A stretch of 64,000 nt of DNA from Bdellovibrio sp. ZAP7 (GCF_006874645.1 NZ_CP030082.1:1860001-1924000), one strand, 5' to 3'. Shown: positions 44,049 through 53,963, counted from the stretch's first letter. Notes: generated by a model not told the origin, from the sequence alone. Numbers and translations: made by a program.

Positions 44049-44774
44049 TTATCTCAAAAGGGTAAGCCACTTTTCGATGGACTTCTTGCAATTTATTTCT
44101 AGGATTTCACTGATTTTTCTCAGTGTCTCTTCTTGGAGGCCGATATAAGAGATCATTTTTTCTTCATTCTCTAAAAGAGGTAACACAGATTGCCGAAAGT
44201 AGTTTGGTTCTGTAATGGCGCCGGCGAGCACTACAGTTGTTGTGGCAGAGTTGAGTATTCTATTCTGTAAGTTATTTTGGGCGCAGATATCATATGCAAA
44301 TTTTGTTTTTCCATCCTCTTGCGTCGCAAGTATGGAGTCTTCGTTGATTGATATAATCAGCTCATTCGCCGCGTCACTCGCATCGAGATCATAGTAACGT
44401 GGCGCCGTTTTTTGGTCAAAATGCTTAAATAAGATACATTTATCAGGCATTGACAGTTTTGAAACGCTGTATACATATTTCCCAAGGCACTTGAGTACCT
44501 GTAGTAACCGTCTTTTTCTTCCTGCTGAATAACGATGGTAATCCAGGTTAACCAATTCAAAAAAAGAATTTATTTTGAAACCATCATTTAAAATTGTGTC
44601 TTTTGAAGTCGGATTGAATTCGCCGAGTGGTCGGAACTCACAGCGACCTTCTGGCCAACGTTCATTACCATAAAAGCAAGCTCGAATGCCGGCAGAGTTT
44701 AGGCTATTCACTAGATGGATTTTGGCAAGTGTCGAGATACTTGGCCCCGTATAAGCGGAAATTAATTTAACCAT
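44049..44774 (-). CDS. Hypothetical protein, possible GT-B-like fragment
   Basis: The 241-residue product is not recognised. Its start L-I-S-A-Y-T-G-P-S-I-S-T-L-A-K-I-H-L-V-N followed by G-I-R-A-C-F-Y-G-N-E-R-W recalls the N-terminal domain of some GT-B enzymes, but the donor domain motifs are missing. It converges with the ligase gene and lies alone on the minus strand between plus-strand glycan genes. The base composition is AT-rich like its surroundings. Confidence 0.6.
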   Translation of the reverse strand: MVKLISAYTGPSISTLAKIHLVNSLNSAGIRACFYGNERWPEGRCEFRPLGEFNPTSKDTILNDGFKINSFFELVNLDYHRYSAGRKRRLLQVLKCLGKYVYSVSKLSMPDKCILFKHFDQKTAPRYYDLDASDAANELIISINEDSILATQEDGKTKFAYDICAQNNLQNRILNSATTTVVLAGAITEPNYFRQSVLPLLENEEKMISYIGLQEETLRKISEILEINCKKSIEKWLTLLR

Positions 44775-44861
44775 GATGCTGTACTCTAATGTATTATGCT
44801 TGTTTTAACTAGAAAATTTGTGTGAGATAGTTGGCTATCTTGAATTTATGACGAGAGCCCG

Positions 44862-45644
44862 ATGAAGAGTTTTGAGAACGATTTTTATAGAATATTGGAT
44901 CTTTTGAAAAAAAGAATTCCATTTGCGTTTAATCGTTTTTCTGATGGCGAGCTTTTCATTTTTCAGAATAAAGAACTGATCTTGGGTGATAATCTTATTA
45001 AAATTGGTAGCGAGAGTCGAGGTGGTCCTTATAAGAAGGAAGATCACAAGCACTTCGACCCAAACCAGCACTCTTTCTATCGTGATAGACTAATGGATGC
45101 ATTTATATTTCGTAAAGACAATTACTTCAAAGGCATCAGTTGTCGTTGTTGTGTTGGAAGAGAAAATCTAAATTGGCAATTGAAACATCTGCAAGAGTCT
45201 GCTGATGATCAATTTCTTACTTGGGCCAACCTTCTCGTTAATGGAAACTATCCGAAATTCATGGCAGAGATGCTTCCGCTTTTTGCGTCCTATCCAACAG
45301 TTTTCATCTGTAATGAGAAAGCTGAGTTAAAGAATTTGCCGTACGTAGTGAAGGACTTCAGGGTCGGATATAATGCGATGATCAATGATTATCATAAAAT
45401 TGAAGAGATCGCATCTTGGATTGGGCAAAACAATATTACGGGGCATCTGTTTCTATTTTCGGCGTCTTCATACAGTAAAATGGCGATTCACCAACTTTAC
45501 GATAAATTCCCTCTAAATACTTATATTGATGTTGGCACAACGATGAATGCATTTATGAATATGAGCATTGAGCGAGTGTATTTGGGCGATTACTGGTTTG
45601 AGAAACCAAGTCCATCCGACATCTATAAAATCTGTGTATGGTAG
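44862..45644 (+). CDS. GT-D-fold-like putative glycosyltransferase
   Basis: The 260-residue protein has R25-F-S-D-G-E30 near the N-terminus and D-V-G-T-T-M-N-A-F near the C-terminus, a pattern like the GT-D family (R-F-G-D-G-E-x... and D-x-G). GT-D enzymes add glucose to Ser-rich adhesin glycans in streptococci and occur in LPS/capsule loci. Function here unproven. CGAGAG before the ATG. The next gene overlaps its end. Confidence 0.6.
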   Translation: MKSFENDFYRILDLLKKRIPFAFNRFSDGELFIFQNKELILGDNLIKIGSESRGGPYKKEDHKHFDPNQHSFYRDRLMDAFIFRKDNYFKGISCRCCVGRENLNWQLKHLQESADDQFLTWANLLVNGNYPKFMAEMLPLFASYPTVFICNEKAELKNLPYVVKDFRVGYNAMINDYHKIEEIASWIGQNNITGHLFLFSASSYSKMAIHQLYDKFPLNTYIDVGTTMNAFMNMSIERVYLGDYWFEKPSPSDIYKICVW

Positions 45645-46348
45645 TTATGTTATTAGATCATATAAAGGTAACTAAGCTTGAATGGGATAGCCACTTTTTT
45701 GAAAAAGGTGTTTATATAGTTGAGACGTCAGACTTTTCAGCCTTGAAAGAGTATCTATCTAAATCTAACGAGCCGGCGCTTTACTATCTTTTCTCCAACA
45801 TAAAAATAAATGAATTGTCTGATCGCCTTATGGATCATAAAATGACGTACGCTATTGATGTTAAGGGCATAGTCAATTTTCCTACTCCAAACTCCTGTGT
45901 TTTTTATGATGGAAAGAATGCGCGTACTGCAGAACTTGAGCATTTGGCCGTTCTATCCAGCAGAAATTCGCGTTTTCGCACGGATGATTTGATTCCAAAG
46001 AATAAAGTAGATGAGTTATTTAAAATGTGGATTGGTAATGCTTTAAAGCCAAATCCTGCGACAAAAATACTTCTCAAACATATAGATGGAAAAGTGGCTG
46101 GCATGGTCTCATTTCGGCCAACTCCAGATCTACTAAAAATCGAGTTGGTTGCAGTACGCGAAGATTTTCAGCGAAGAGGATGTGCTGCCGAAATGTTGAA
46201 GGCTTGTATTGGGTACGCTCAAGATCACAGCATTAAACGAATTGAAGTGGTAACTCAGGAAGTTAATAAAGGTGCTTGTGAGCTTTATGTAAGAGCCGGA
46301 TTTAAACTTGTAGATAGTAAGTATATATATCATGTGCATACAACTTAG
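45638..46348 (+). CDS. WecD-like GNAT N-acetyltransferase
   Basis: The 236-residue protein starts at ATG 45638 or ATG 45647; either is near the upstream stop. The start L-E-W-D-S-H-F-F-E-K is the signature of WecD/dTDP-4-amino-4,6-dideoxysugar acetyltransferase relatives. The acetyl-CoA loop Q-R-R-G-C-A-A-E follows L-V-A-V-R-E-D-F. If dTDP-4-keto-6-deoxyglucose from RfbBA is aminated, this would be a natural acylating enzyme, but no aminotransferase is in the window. Confidence 0.7.
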   Translation: MVVMLLDHIKVTKLEWDSHFFEKGVYIVETSDFSALKEYLSKSNEPALYYLFSNIKINELSDRLMDHKMTYAIDVKGIVNFPTPNSCVFYDGKNARTAELEHLAVLSSRNSRFRTDDLIPKNKVDELFKMWIGNALKPNPATKILLKHIDGKVAGMVSFRPTPDLLKIELVAVREDFQRRGCAAEMLKACIGYAQDHSIKRIEVVTQEVNKGACELYVRAGFKLVDSKYIYHVHTT

Positions 46349-46354
46349 GAATTC

Positions 46355-47554
46355 ATGAAAATTGCCATTGTCTCTTTGGATAATTCAGATCGTATTCTCG
46401 CTGGAGGCAAGCACGTCCATCAGCAGTTGCTGAAGAAGGCTTTTCAGAAGCAAGGGCATTCAGTTTTGATGATTTTTCCCAAAAGAACATTGATTTTTTT
46501 GTTTGGAAGAGGCCTTATTGCTGTGCTATCGAAGTTGCGCATCTTAGATCGATCTTTTAGTTATGCTTGGACTCTTGAATGTTATTGCAAAAGCATAAGT
46601 CAGCAATTGAGAACAGTATCACAGGATTTAAATGTTGTATTTGCACAGGATCCTGTTTCCTCCGTAGCTGCAGGACGTGTCTTAACAAATTCGGTTCCGA
46701 TAGTGATGACATTGCATGGTTACCTAGCTCGTGAGTCCGTCAACTACGGAAATTATTCATCAGATGAACAGAAAAAGGTGACTAAAGAGGCCCTTTGGTA
46801 TGAACGGGAGTCATTGAAATTTGCTAAAAGAGTGATCACCGTTGACAGCAAAATTGAATCTTACTTATCAGAGTTTTTTGATTCCCATAAGTCAGTCACA
46901 GTCCTTAAAAATGCGGTGAACCCTGAATTGTTCCGATTACTCGATTCAAACTCGTCTAAGATTCTAAAAAGCGAACTTGGCTTACCAGGAAATAAAGATA
47001 TTGTATTGGTGCCGCGTCGGCTGGTTCGTAAAAATGGTGTCGATATCGCAATAAGGGCCTGTGCCGAGTTAAAAAAGACAAATACTTCTTATTATTTTGT
47101 AGTCATTGGTGGCGGCCCTGAACATTCCAACTTAGCCGATCTTATTCGACAGCTGGGTTTGTCATCCGACGACATTGTTCTGAAAGGAGACACGAATCAC
47201 GATCTTGCTATTAAATATTACGAAGTAGCAGACGTGGTCTTAGTTCCTTCGGTTATTCGAGATGGTGTTGAAGAGGCTACTTCTTTAAGTATGTTGGAAG
47301 GTATGGCTGCCCGAAAAGTCGTCGTCGTATCTGCGATTGGTGGAATGAAAGAAGTCATCGTTAATAGAATTAATGGTTTTTCCTTTGAACAAGGGAATGT
47401 AGGTGAGCTCACTGAACTATTGAGTGGTTTGAAAAAACTAACTAACGAAGAGAGGTCCAAAATAGTTGATAGGGCCTATCACGATGTGTGTGAACGCCAT
47501 CATTACGAAAGACATGCTGAGAATTACCTTCTGGAATTTGAGAAGTCCAAATGA
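46355..47554 (+). CDS. Family 4 glycosyltransferase
   Basis: The 399-residue GT-B protein starts at ATG 46355 with AGGA before it. The donor domain begins V-L-V-P-R-R-L-V-R-K-N-G, followed by G-G-G-P-E and the region P-S-V-I-R-D-G-V-E-E-A-T-S-L, in which the E-x7-E motif can be read. N-domain L-A-G-G-K-H-V-H-Q is typical. It is part of a plus-strand run (GT-D-like, GNAT, GT4, Wzx), coupled to wzx by ATGA. Confidence 0.85.
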   Translation: MKIAIVSLDNSDRILAGGKHVHQQLLKKAFQKQGHSVLMIFPKRTLIFLFGRGLIAVLSKLRILDRSFSYAWTLECYCKSISQQLRTVSQDLNVVFAQDPVSSVAAGRVLTNSVPIVMTLHGYLARESVNYGNYSSDEQKKVTKEALWYERESLKFAKRVITVDSKIESYLSEFFDSHKSVTVLKNAVNPELFRLLDSNSSKILKSELGLPGNKDIVLVPRRLVRKNGVDIAIRACAELKKTNTSYYFVVIGGGPEHSNLADLIRQLGLSSDDIVLKGDTNHDLAIKYYEVADVVLVPSVIRDGVEEATSLSMLEGMAARKVVVVSAIGGMKEVIVNRINGFSFEQGNVGELTELLSGLKKLTNEERSKIVDRAYHDVCERHHYERHAENYLLEFEKSK

Positions 47555-48993
47555 GCAAAAAGAATATCAGAATTAATGTCATTGCTCGAAGTGTTGTAAC
47601 AATTGTTGAATTGTTATTTTCACTTTTCTCATTTCCCTATGTCGCACGTATCTTGGCACCCGAAAGTATTGGGCATATTGATTTCGTCAATGCGGCAGTG
47701 GCCTACTTTATAACTATCGGTTCATTTGGTATAGCAGAATATGCAGGTCGGGAGATTGCTCAACACAGAGACGACCTTAACGTTGTAAGTTCCGTGCTGT
47801 CGAAATTTCTGGGATTACGGCTGAAGCTAGCCTTTGTTTTAATTATTGTTTACCTTGTTCTGGTTGTGCCATTTTATGGGCACAGCACTCCGTTGTTTTA
47901 TTGGTCGACAATTCTTATTCTGACGTCCGCATTCAATTTGGTCTGGGCATTAGAGGCCTTGGAAGATTTCTCTTACCTAGCAACGGCGCGTATTTTATCT
48001 AAAGTTGGACTTTTGGTTTATCTTCTTACAATGGTAAGAACGAAAGAAGACGTCGTTACCTATTTTCTGGGAATGATACTGTTCGATTTCATTTATTATA
48101 TTTTAGCCGTTTTTAGATTGAAGGCTACCTATCATGTGAAGTTTGGCTTAAAAGTCCTACGTGAAAAAATTGATACTAGTGAGTTTAAGAATCTAATCCG
48201 AATATTCATGATGGTGCTTATTCAGGGTTCAATTGCGGGAGTACCTTCTCTGGTAATGGGCCATCTGCATTTGTTCCATGATCTCGGACTACTATCGACA
48301 GCTATGAGGTTCTTTTGGATGGGTTATTATTGTATTACACCGCTCTCGACGGTTTTACTTTCCAGAAGCATGAGCTTTAAGTCCCACGTTCATAAGAATG
48401 AAAGATTTGATCATCTAGATGGAGCTGCATTGTCATTATTGACTCTTGGTGTGCCCGTGACATTTGGTTTGATTGCGACCGCTGCCGATGTAATTCCGCT
48501 ATTAGTCGGTGGAGAATATACAGGATCGATTCTTCTTTTGATGATGTTGTCGCCTTTGATTTTGCTTTTTGTATTAAATAATTTCTGGAGTATGCAGGTC
48601 GTTTTTTCTCACAGAGGTGATCGTGCCTTGATTATTTCAAATTCCTGCGGATTGGCGACAGTGATACTTTCATCAGTGATATTGATCCCCTGGTTAAGTG
48701 CCGCAGGTGCAGCAATATCATATTTTTTAACCTACGCAGTTATGTGTGCTATTCCGTATTTCTATGGCCGAGAATATTACAGAATGTCAGGGGTCTTATT
48801 GGATATCGGAAAAACCTTAATTGCCGGAATCGTAATGTGTGCCGCAATTTACTTCGTTCAGGCGACGTCGTTTGCTAAATTAGGTGGCAAGATTGCGATG
48901 GGGGTTGCAATATATCTCTTGGTTCTATTTATCTTCCGCCATCGCATGGTCGTCTCTTTTTTAGACAATTTTAAGAGTGCTAAAGTTCAATAA
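47551..48993 (+). CDS. wzx: Wzx-type O-antigen flippase
   Basis: The 480-residue protein has about twelve to fourteen helices and the polysaccharide-export MOP-family start, with L-F-S-F-P-Y-V-A-R-I-L-A-P near 25-37, F-G-I-A-E-Y and E-Y at the second conserved loop. It would flip undecaprenyl-diphosphate-linked O-units to the periplasm. It overlaps the converging GT4 gene by 14 nt. Confidence 0.85.
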   Translation: MSKKNIRINVIARSVVTIVELLFSLFSFPYVARILAPESIGHIDFVNAAVAYFITIGSFGIAEYAGREIAQHRDDLNVVSSVLSKFLGLRLKLAFVLIIVYLVLVVPFYGHSTPLFYWSTILILTSAFNLVWALEALEDFSYLATARILSKVGLLVYLLTMVRTKEDVVTYFLGMILFDFIYYILAVFRLKATYHVKFGLKVLREKIDTSEFKNLIRIFMMVLIQGSIAGVPSLVMGHLHLFHDLGLLSTAMRFFWMGYYCITPLSTVLLSRSMSFKSHVHKNERFDHLDGAALSLLTLGVPVTFGLIATAADVIPLLVGGEYTGSILLLMMLSPLILLFVLNNFWSMQVVFSHRGDRALIISNSCGLATVILSSVILIPWLSAAGAAISYFLTYAVMCAIPYFYGREYYRMSGVLLDIGKTLIAGIVMCAAIYFVQATSFAKLGGKIAMGVAIYLLVLFIFRHRMVVSFLDNFKSAKVQ

Positions 48994-50206
48994 TTTTTTC
49001 AGCCTGTTTTAATGGGTTGATTGTTGTTGTGTATGTCTTCAAACTCTTACGTTTTTCATAAATTGTATAAACTTCGTTGGCGATCGCTTCTATATCCGAA
49101 ATATTCGCATGGAAATGGCCCTGGGAAATTAAAAGATTCTCTAGCTCAGTGTTATTCGTAAGCCCAAGTATTGGCTTACCAGAATTTAAATAGTCATAGA
49201 ATTTATAGGGAATCGTCGTAGCGCTACGTTCGTCAGTATGTTGAATTAAAACACAAACGTCATTTTCCTGAATAAAACTAATTGCCTCTGTGCGGGGGCG
49301 AATCGGAAACTGCTTAACATAGCTCTTTTTCAGATAGGACTCTTTATACTCACTATAAATTTCACCTAAGTTAATAAGTTCAATATCGTTTTCTTTAAGT
49401 TTATCGTTTTTAATCAAATGTTCTAATGCGGCTATAAGCGTATTGAAGTTTCTATTTGAATAAAGCGTTCCGAGGTGAAGGAGTCTAAATTTTTCATGTG
49501 CGATAGGAGCTCCTGAAGCTTCAAATTTGCGGGCGCCTGGATACACACAGATAATATTTTTAGCTTTGTACTTCTCGCGAGCCTCAGTCGCTGCTTTTTC
49601 TGTAACGAAAATAACTTTCTTAGAGAATTTAACAATGAACTTTTCAAGTAGAGCAAGAAGTTGTGCAGATCGGGAGTTTCTGCCTATACCGCTGCCGCTT
49701 AAAGGATCCTGGAGTTCTACTGTGACATCTTTTCTAAAAATTGTGCCGGCTGCCACCGCAGATAAATGTGAAGACGCTGCTCCGCCCGTCGAAAAGACAA
49801 CATCGAATCGATTAGTCAACAAAAGCCAAATAGAGGCCAAAAACGAAGTTACTGCCCAAGATAATTTGCCTCCGCCAAGTCCATTCGTGAACACGATTAA
49901 TAACCAATCGATGGGATATCCGATAAGCACGATTAACGGAGACCACAGCCATGCGGATGCAGGAGTTTTGCGGTGAGTACTTTTGAGCTCGTTGCGCTCT
50001 GTTTTGAAGTCTGCCGGTGATAAACTTGGAATTCTGTAGTGCTTGACGTTCGGGTTGCTATTTTTTGCAGAGGACATTCCTGAAATCAATGTCACCTTAT
50101 GGCCTAGCTTCGTCAGGCTATCTACTTTATCGTCTAGCCATTCAGCAGGGCAGCAGCCTGTGATTCCAGCAAAGTAAGATACGACTAGGATATTTTTGGA
50201 TGTCAT
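48980..50206 (-). CDS. Family 4 glycosyltransferase
   Basis: The 408-residue product starts at ATG 50206 with AAAGG upstream; a TTG at 50212 is less likely. A Cys-rich start S-Y-F-A-G-I-T-G-C-C-P-A is unusual. It has long membrane-like segments at ~90-130 (W-L-W-S-P-L-I-V-L-I-G-Y). The donor domain begins L-L-H-L-G-T-L-Y-S-N-R-N-F-N. It is the last gene of a seven-gene minus-strand run. Confidence 0.8.
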   Translation of the reverse strand: MTSKNILVVSYFAGITGCCPAEWLDDKVDSLTKLGHKVTLISGMSSAKNSNPNVKHYRIPSLSPADFKTERNELKSTHRKTPASAWLWSPLIVLIGYPIDWLLIVFTNGLGGGKLSWAVTSFLASIWLLLTNRFDVVFSTGGAASSHLSAVAAGTIFRKDVTVELQDPLSGSGIGRNSRSAQLLALLEKFIVKFSKKVIFVTEKAATEAREKYKAKNIICVYPGARKFEASGAPIAHEKFRLLHLGTLYSNRNFNTLIAALEHLIKNDKLKENDIELINLGEIYSEYKESYLKKSYVKQFPIRPRTEAISFIQENDVCVLIQHTDERSATTIPYKFYDYLNSGKPILGLTNNTELENLLISQGHFHANISDIEAIANEVYTIYEKRKSLKTYTTTINPLKQAEKIIEL

Positions 50207-50218
50207 GCTCAAGTACCT

Positions 50219-51799
50219 TTAATCTTCAAATTTACCGCGAGCATTGGCGTTAATGCCGTACTGGGGGAGGAGTGTCTGAAGTTCTTTTTTATATTCTTTG
50301 AAGTTCCATTTACCTTTTACGATTGCCGTCGCAACATAGGGATAAATATTGTTGTCCCAATGGTGGGCGCCGCGCTTAATGCCATTTCTATGCATGTATC
50401 CACAGCGTAGTTTTAATGAACGACATGTTTTTTGGGCTTTGAGTTCGAGTTCCCAAATTGTATTGCCTTTATGCTTACTCAACATGGCGGTAAAAGAATC
50501 GATATTCCAAAGTGTGGGTTGTACCGAAAATAACCATTTCGAGATAGGCAGCATGCGATAAATATTTTTTCGTCGAAGCACAGGAATTGAAAAGCTTTGA
50601 GATGCCTTAATCAGACGGATGCTGTCTAAGCCTTTCATTAGAAAGCGCGGATGTTTTCTACGAATTAACAAGTTAATCGCGGTCTCAATTTGTTTGTAAT
50701 CAACATCTTCAACCAACGGCATATCTTCGTGTTCAAAAAGGCAATATTCAAAGCCTCTTTTTTTAAGCTCACCAAAACAATGAAGTAAACGTTCAGGATA
50801 CGATTGCTTGTCGTCGAATATAACTTGCTCGAATCCTTCAGGAACAAGATCCGAATGTTTATTCAAGAACACGAAATTCGTGCCTAAATTCGGACGATGC
50901 TTTTTAAGTTGTCCGAAATAAAGAGGCCAGACGTCTGAATAGTCCGTGTGACTATACATAACTGTACAAACACTGGTTGAAGGGCGACTAAGAAATTTTG
51001 ATTTTTCGTAGAGGCCTGAATCCATAAAAAACCATTTGTGCAACAGGTGGTTGTTCAATCCTTGGGATGGAGAGAGCGTGACTAGCGCTCTAGGGGATTT
51101 TTTACTTTCAGATAGCATTTCGTTGCTGAATGGATTGTCACGGTTACTGTCAGGTAGTCCGATCTCAATAGTTTTTAAGAACTTGCTATCAGGTGCAAGG
51201 TATCCCAAGGATCGTTGGTACATTTTACCGAGGATGTCGATGTTTTCGCTGGAGGAATAGAACCACATATCTGCGTATCCCTCGTTAAGCTGGTTCCACA
51301 TCGCAGAATAAACAAAGTTCATGTCTTTATTCACATCAAATACAATTTCAGATACTTTGTAAGGCTGATATTGATTGTATTTGTCCATTTGGCCAAGATC
51401 GAATCGCGACACAACGACGACATCATATTTGAAGTTATTTTTCTGCTCGTATTCAGCCTTTAAAGAAATTGCTTCTTTTCGCGAGTAAAAAAAACTTAAT
51501 GAATTTTCAACCGTGCGAAAAGCTTGGCCTCCAGGAGGGATAAAGAATTCTTCGGTCACGCCTGCAGATGCCATATCTTGCTTAAAGGACTTCTGTTGCT
51601 CAAATGTTGAGGTTTTTAGATAGGGGCCATAGCACTTTTTAATAACATTTTCGTTTTCAATATCCCAAGAGTGAATAAAGACATCAACATTCTGATTATT
51701 TAAAACGTGTTCTTTGATGTATTCGAAGCCATCCATACCGGAGCTTTTAGACAAACGATTGTTGAATTTTCCATAGAGGCAAAGTGCAATTCTTTTCAT
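50219..51799 (-). CDS. Large two-part putative glycosyltransferase
   Basis: The 526-residue protein seems to have two parts. The first (~1-270) starts R-I-A-L-C-L-Y-G-K-F-N and has V-D-V-F-I-H-S-W and V-V-V-S-R-F-D-L, with R-F-D like a metal-binding DxD substitute. The second (~278-526) has V-C-T-V-M-Y-S-H-T-D-Y-S, T-N-F-V-F-L-N-K-H-S-D and L-F-E-H-E-D-M, again glycosyltransferase-like. Families of this kind occur in LPS/capsule loci but I cannot name one securely. It sits between the nucleotidyltransferase row and the GT4 gene. Confidence 0.6.
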   Translation of the reverse strand: MKRIALCLYGKFNNRLSKSSGMDGFEYIKEHVLNNQNVDVFIHSWDIENENVIKKCYGPYLKTSTFEQQKSFKQDMASAGVTEEFFIPPGGQAFRTVENSLSFFYSRKEAISLKAEYEQKNNFKYDVVVVSRFDLGQMDKYNQYQPYKVSEIVFDVNKDMNFVYSAMWNQLNEGYADMWFYSSSENIDILGKMYQRSLGYLAPDSKFLKTIEIGLPDSNRDNPFSNEMLSESKKSPRALVTLSPSQGLNNHLLHKWFFMDSGLYEKSKFLSRPSTSVCTVMYSHTDYSDVWPLYFGQLKKHRPNLGTNFVFLNKHSDLVPEGFEQVIFDDKQSYPERLLHCFGELKKRGFEYCLFEHEDMPLVEDVDYKQIETAINLLIRRKHPRFLMKGLDSIRLIKASQSFSIPVLRRKNIYRMLPISKWLFSVQPTLWNIDSFTAMLSKHKGNTIWELELKAQKTCRSLKLRCGYMHRNGIKRGAHHWDNNIYPYVATAIVKGKWNFKEYKKELQTLLPQYGINANARGKFED

Positions 51800-51804
51800 A
51801 AGAC

Positions 51805-52506
51805 CTAATGAAACAATAGACTAAGGTTTACGACGTCAGTGACATCGTGGTTTATGACCTTTAATTTATCGTCGATAAGAAAGTTAAATGACGGACAAAG
51901 GAAAAGGCTGTTCTTAAATGCCACTCGTTCAGGATTCTTAACGCTGCCCAAAGCGGCGTGCAAAAACGTTGGTAAGTTTCGGAAGAAATAGGTACCTGCT
52001 GAGGCAACGTCAGAAATGACCTTTTTCTCTGCACACTCAAGAACTACATTGTTTTGCATTTTAAGATAGCTGAACTTTGGATTAGAATCATTGAATGTAG
52101 GAATGATTCCAAACAGTGTTGGATCCAAAGCAAACATTTTGCTTGGTGAGAAGTCTGGGGCCGAATAATCAATATCGACAAGATCTACGGCGATTGGCTT
52201 CCCGAAATCTTTAACTAGGGATACTCCAGCCAGGGCCGTGTTTAGCGCCCCACGTGTCATTTCTTTAAGTATGACTTGTTTTGATCCTGGAAAACTACTT
52301 TCTAAATAATCTTGGAGTTCAGGTAGTTTTTCAACTTCACGAAGTACAAAGATAAGATCTTCTGCTTTAGCTTCTCCAGATTTGAACCAAGGACGGCTAC
52401 TGATTATTTGTGTAATCATAGGCTTTCCTTGATATGGAAAAAACGGGCGAAATGTCCCGTCTTTCAACACAAGATCCGGGCCTGCTAAAGGGACGATGAT
52501 ATTCAT
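51805..52506 (-). CDS. Nucleotidyltransferase-like protein, third of a row, active-site loop lost
   Basis: The 233-residue product is related to the two genes upstream: it shares the C-P-S-F-N-F-L-I segment and the V-A-S-A-G-T-Y-F-F segment. However the nucleotide loop that should read G-x-G-S-R-F is A-G-P-D-L-V-L here, and the usual K-P-K-P is F-R-P-F-F-P. The acidic site D-L-V-D-I-D is retained. It is likely inactive as a nucleotidyltransferase or has a changed role. Its ATG overlaps the previous stop (TAATG). Confidence 0.65.
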   Translation of the reverse strand: MNIIVPLAGPDLVLKDGTFRPFFPYQGKPMITQIISSRPWFKSGEAKAEDLIFVLREVEKLPELQDYLESSFPGSKQVILKEMTRGALNTALAGVSLVKDFGKPIAVDLVDIDYSAPDFSPSKMFALDPTLFGIIPTFNDSNPKFSYLKMQNNVVLECAEKKVISDVASAGTYFFRNLPTFLHAALGSVKNPERVAFKNSLFLCPSFNFLIDDKLKVINHDVTDVVNLSLLFH

Positions 52507-53240
52507 TAATTAGTCTCTTTTAGTAATTTCAGATAAACTTCTAGATCTTGAGGTGTGCCGGTACCGTGCATTTTGTGTTTATCGATTTCGTAAATACCAA
52601 TTTTAGCACCGTCGTTGATGCAGTAGTTGTAAGTCGGACAAACATAGAATTCGTTATTTACGCGATCGTTTTGAGTGATCATGTCAATGGAAGCGTCTAC
52701 AAACATTTTTCCAGATTTATATAGGTAAATGCCCACAGTTGCTTGATCGCTAATAACTTCCTTTTCGCGCACCATAGTTACATGGTTTTTAGCATCGAGC
52801 TTTGCATAGCTCCATTTTGGATCGTTATCGATGAAAGTCATAATTGATCCGTCTAAAGAGCGATCAAACATATCATCTACATAGGCTTGAATATCGACAT
52901 CGACAATCTGATCACTGTTCGCAATTAATAGTGGCGAATCATTATTGATATGTTTTCTGGCGTGAAGAACTGTGATTGCAGCGCCTTCAGTAAGGCGATC
53001 AATAGTTACAAAGCTAGCGTTGTAGTTTTGTTGTATTTTATTGGCAAGTTCGCGTTCTTGCTCAAGATGTTCTTTGCGAGCAATCAAAATATAACGAGCA
53101 TCCTTAACTTTAAGGTTGTTCATAACTCTTTCGATCATTGGGACACCCATTACATCGATAAATGGTTTTGGTTTTTTATAACCAGCATTCGCGAAACGGG
53201 ACCCTGCACCAGCCATAGGAATCAAAACATTAATGCTCAT
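52506..53240 (-). CDS. Sugar/alditol-phosphate nucleotidyltransferase
   Basis: The 244-residue enzyme has the full loop P-M-A-G-A-G-S-R-F (8-16), then K-K-P-K-P-F (22-27), and an acidic N-S-D-Q near residue 107. It resembles the small cytidylyl/uridylyl transferases of capsule loci such as C. jejuni Cj1416, but the substrate is not predictable. It is the only clearly complete member of the three. Its ends overlap both neighbours by one base (TAATG). Confidence 0.75.
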   Translation of the reverse strand: MSINVLIPMAGAGSRFANAGYKKPKPFIDVMGVPMIERVMNNLKVKDARYILIARKEHLEQERELANKIQQNYNASFVTIDRLTEGAAITVLHARKHINNDSPLLIANSDQIVDVDIQAYVDDMFDRSLDGSIMTFIDNDPKWSYAKLDAKNHVTMVREKEVISDQATVGIYLYKSGKMFVDASIDMITQNDRVNNEFYVCPTYNYCINDGAKIGIYEIDKHKMHGTGTPQDLEVYLKLLKETN

Positions 53241-53962
53241 TACTTATCTGCCTTTGCGTAAGTGTCGTAGGCGCGTGCTCCTTCAACGGTAGCAAGCGAG
53301 TGATATTGATTGCGATCGATTTTGAAAGTGCCTAATTTTCTTTGCTCCAGAATTAGTTCGTTAAAAACTGGGCACACGTAATAATTTCCATTCACGTGTG
53401 CATCTTTTTTGATCATTGCAGAGGCACCAGCGACGAAGTCCTTACCTTTTTTGAAGTAATAAACACCGGCAGTAGCATTGCGGCTGATTGGACGCTTTTC
53501 TTCTGCCTGAACAATGTAGCCATGTGAATCTAGGCTTACGTAAGACCAACGTGGGTGAACAGAATCGAAAATAACAGTGCCACCGTCATAAGTACGGATC
53601 GCTGTTACGAACTCCTTTAGGTTAATGTCTAAGATCTGGTCGCCATTGGTGATCAAAAGTTCTTCGTCGTTATTGATGCTGTCGATAGCATAAAGAGCTG
53701 AGCAAGCTGCACCTTTGGTGCTTCCTTCGACAACCATTACTTCAGCCGTAGGACATAGTAATTTAATAACGTTGTCCATATGCCAGCGTTGTGCGTCCTC
53801 TTTGTTGATTAAAAAGATGAACTTGGATGCGACTGACGAAAGGTTCTTTACCACGCGTTCAACAAGGGGAGTTCCATTTACTTCAAATAGGTATTTCGGG
53901 TATTTTAGGCCTTCTTTAAAAAATTCTTCAGAATTTCCGGCCATTAAAACTACGATATTCAT
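53240..53962 (-). CDS. Nucleotidyltransferase-like protein, first of a row, altered loop
   Basis: The 240-residue product matches the next gene in fold: P-K-Y-L-F-E-V-N-G-T-P-L-V-E-R, N-G-D-Q-I-L-D-I, A-T-A-G-V-Y-Y-F and Y-V-C-P-V-F-N-E. The nucleotide loop reads M-A-G-N-S-E-E-F instead of G-x-G-S-R-F, so the Arg is missing. It starts one base after the stop of the HAD gene region and may work as a partner of the intact enzyme. Confidence 0.65.
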   Translation of the reverse strand: MNIVVLMAGNSEEFFKEGLKYPKYLFEVNGTPLVERVVKNLSSVASKFIFLINKEDAQRWHMDNVIKLLCPTAEVMVVEGSTKGAACSALYAIDSINNDEELLITNGDQILDINLKEFVTAIRTYDGGTVIFDSVHPRWSYVSLDSHGYIVQAEEKRPISRNATAGVYYFKKGKDFVAGASAMIKKDAHVNGNYYVCPVFNELILEQRKLGTFKIDRNQYHSLATVEGARAYDTYAKADK

Positions 53963-53963
53963 T

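Noticed and set aside
49527-49976. 149-codon plus-strand open frame
   Set aside because: It lies antisense within the GT4 gene at 48980-50206, which has clear family motifs.
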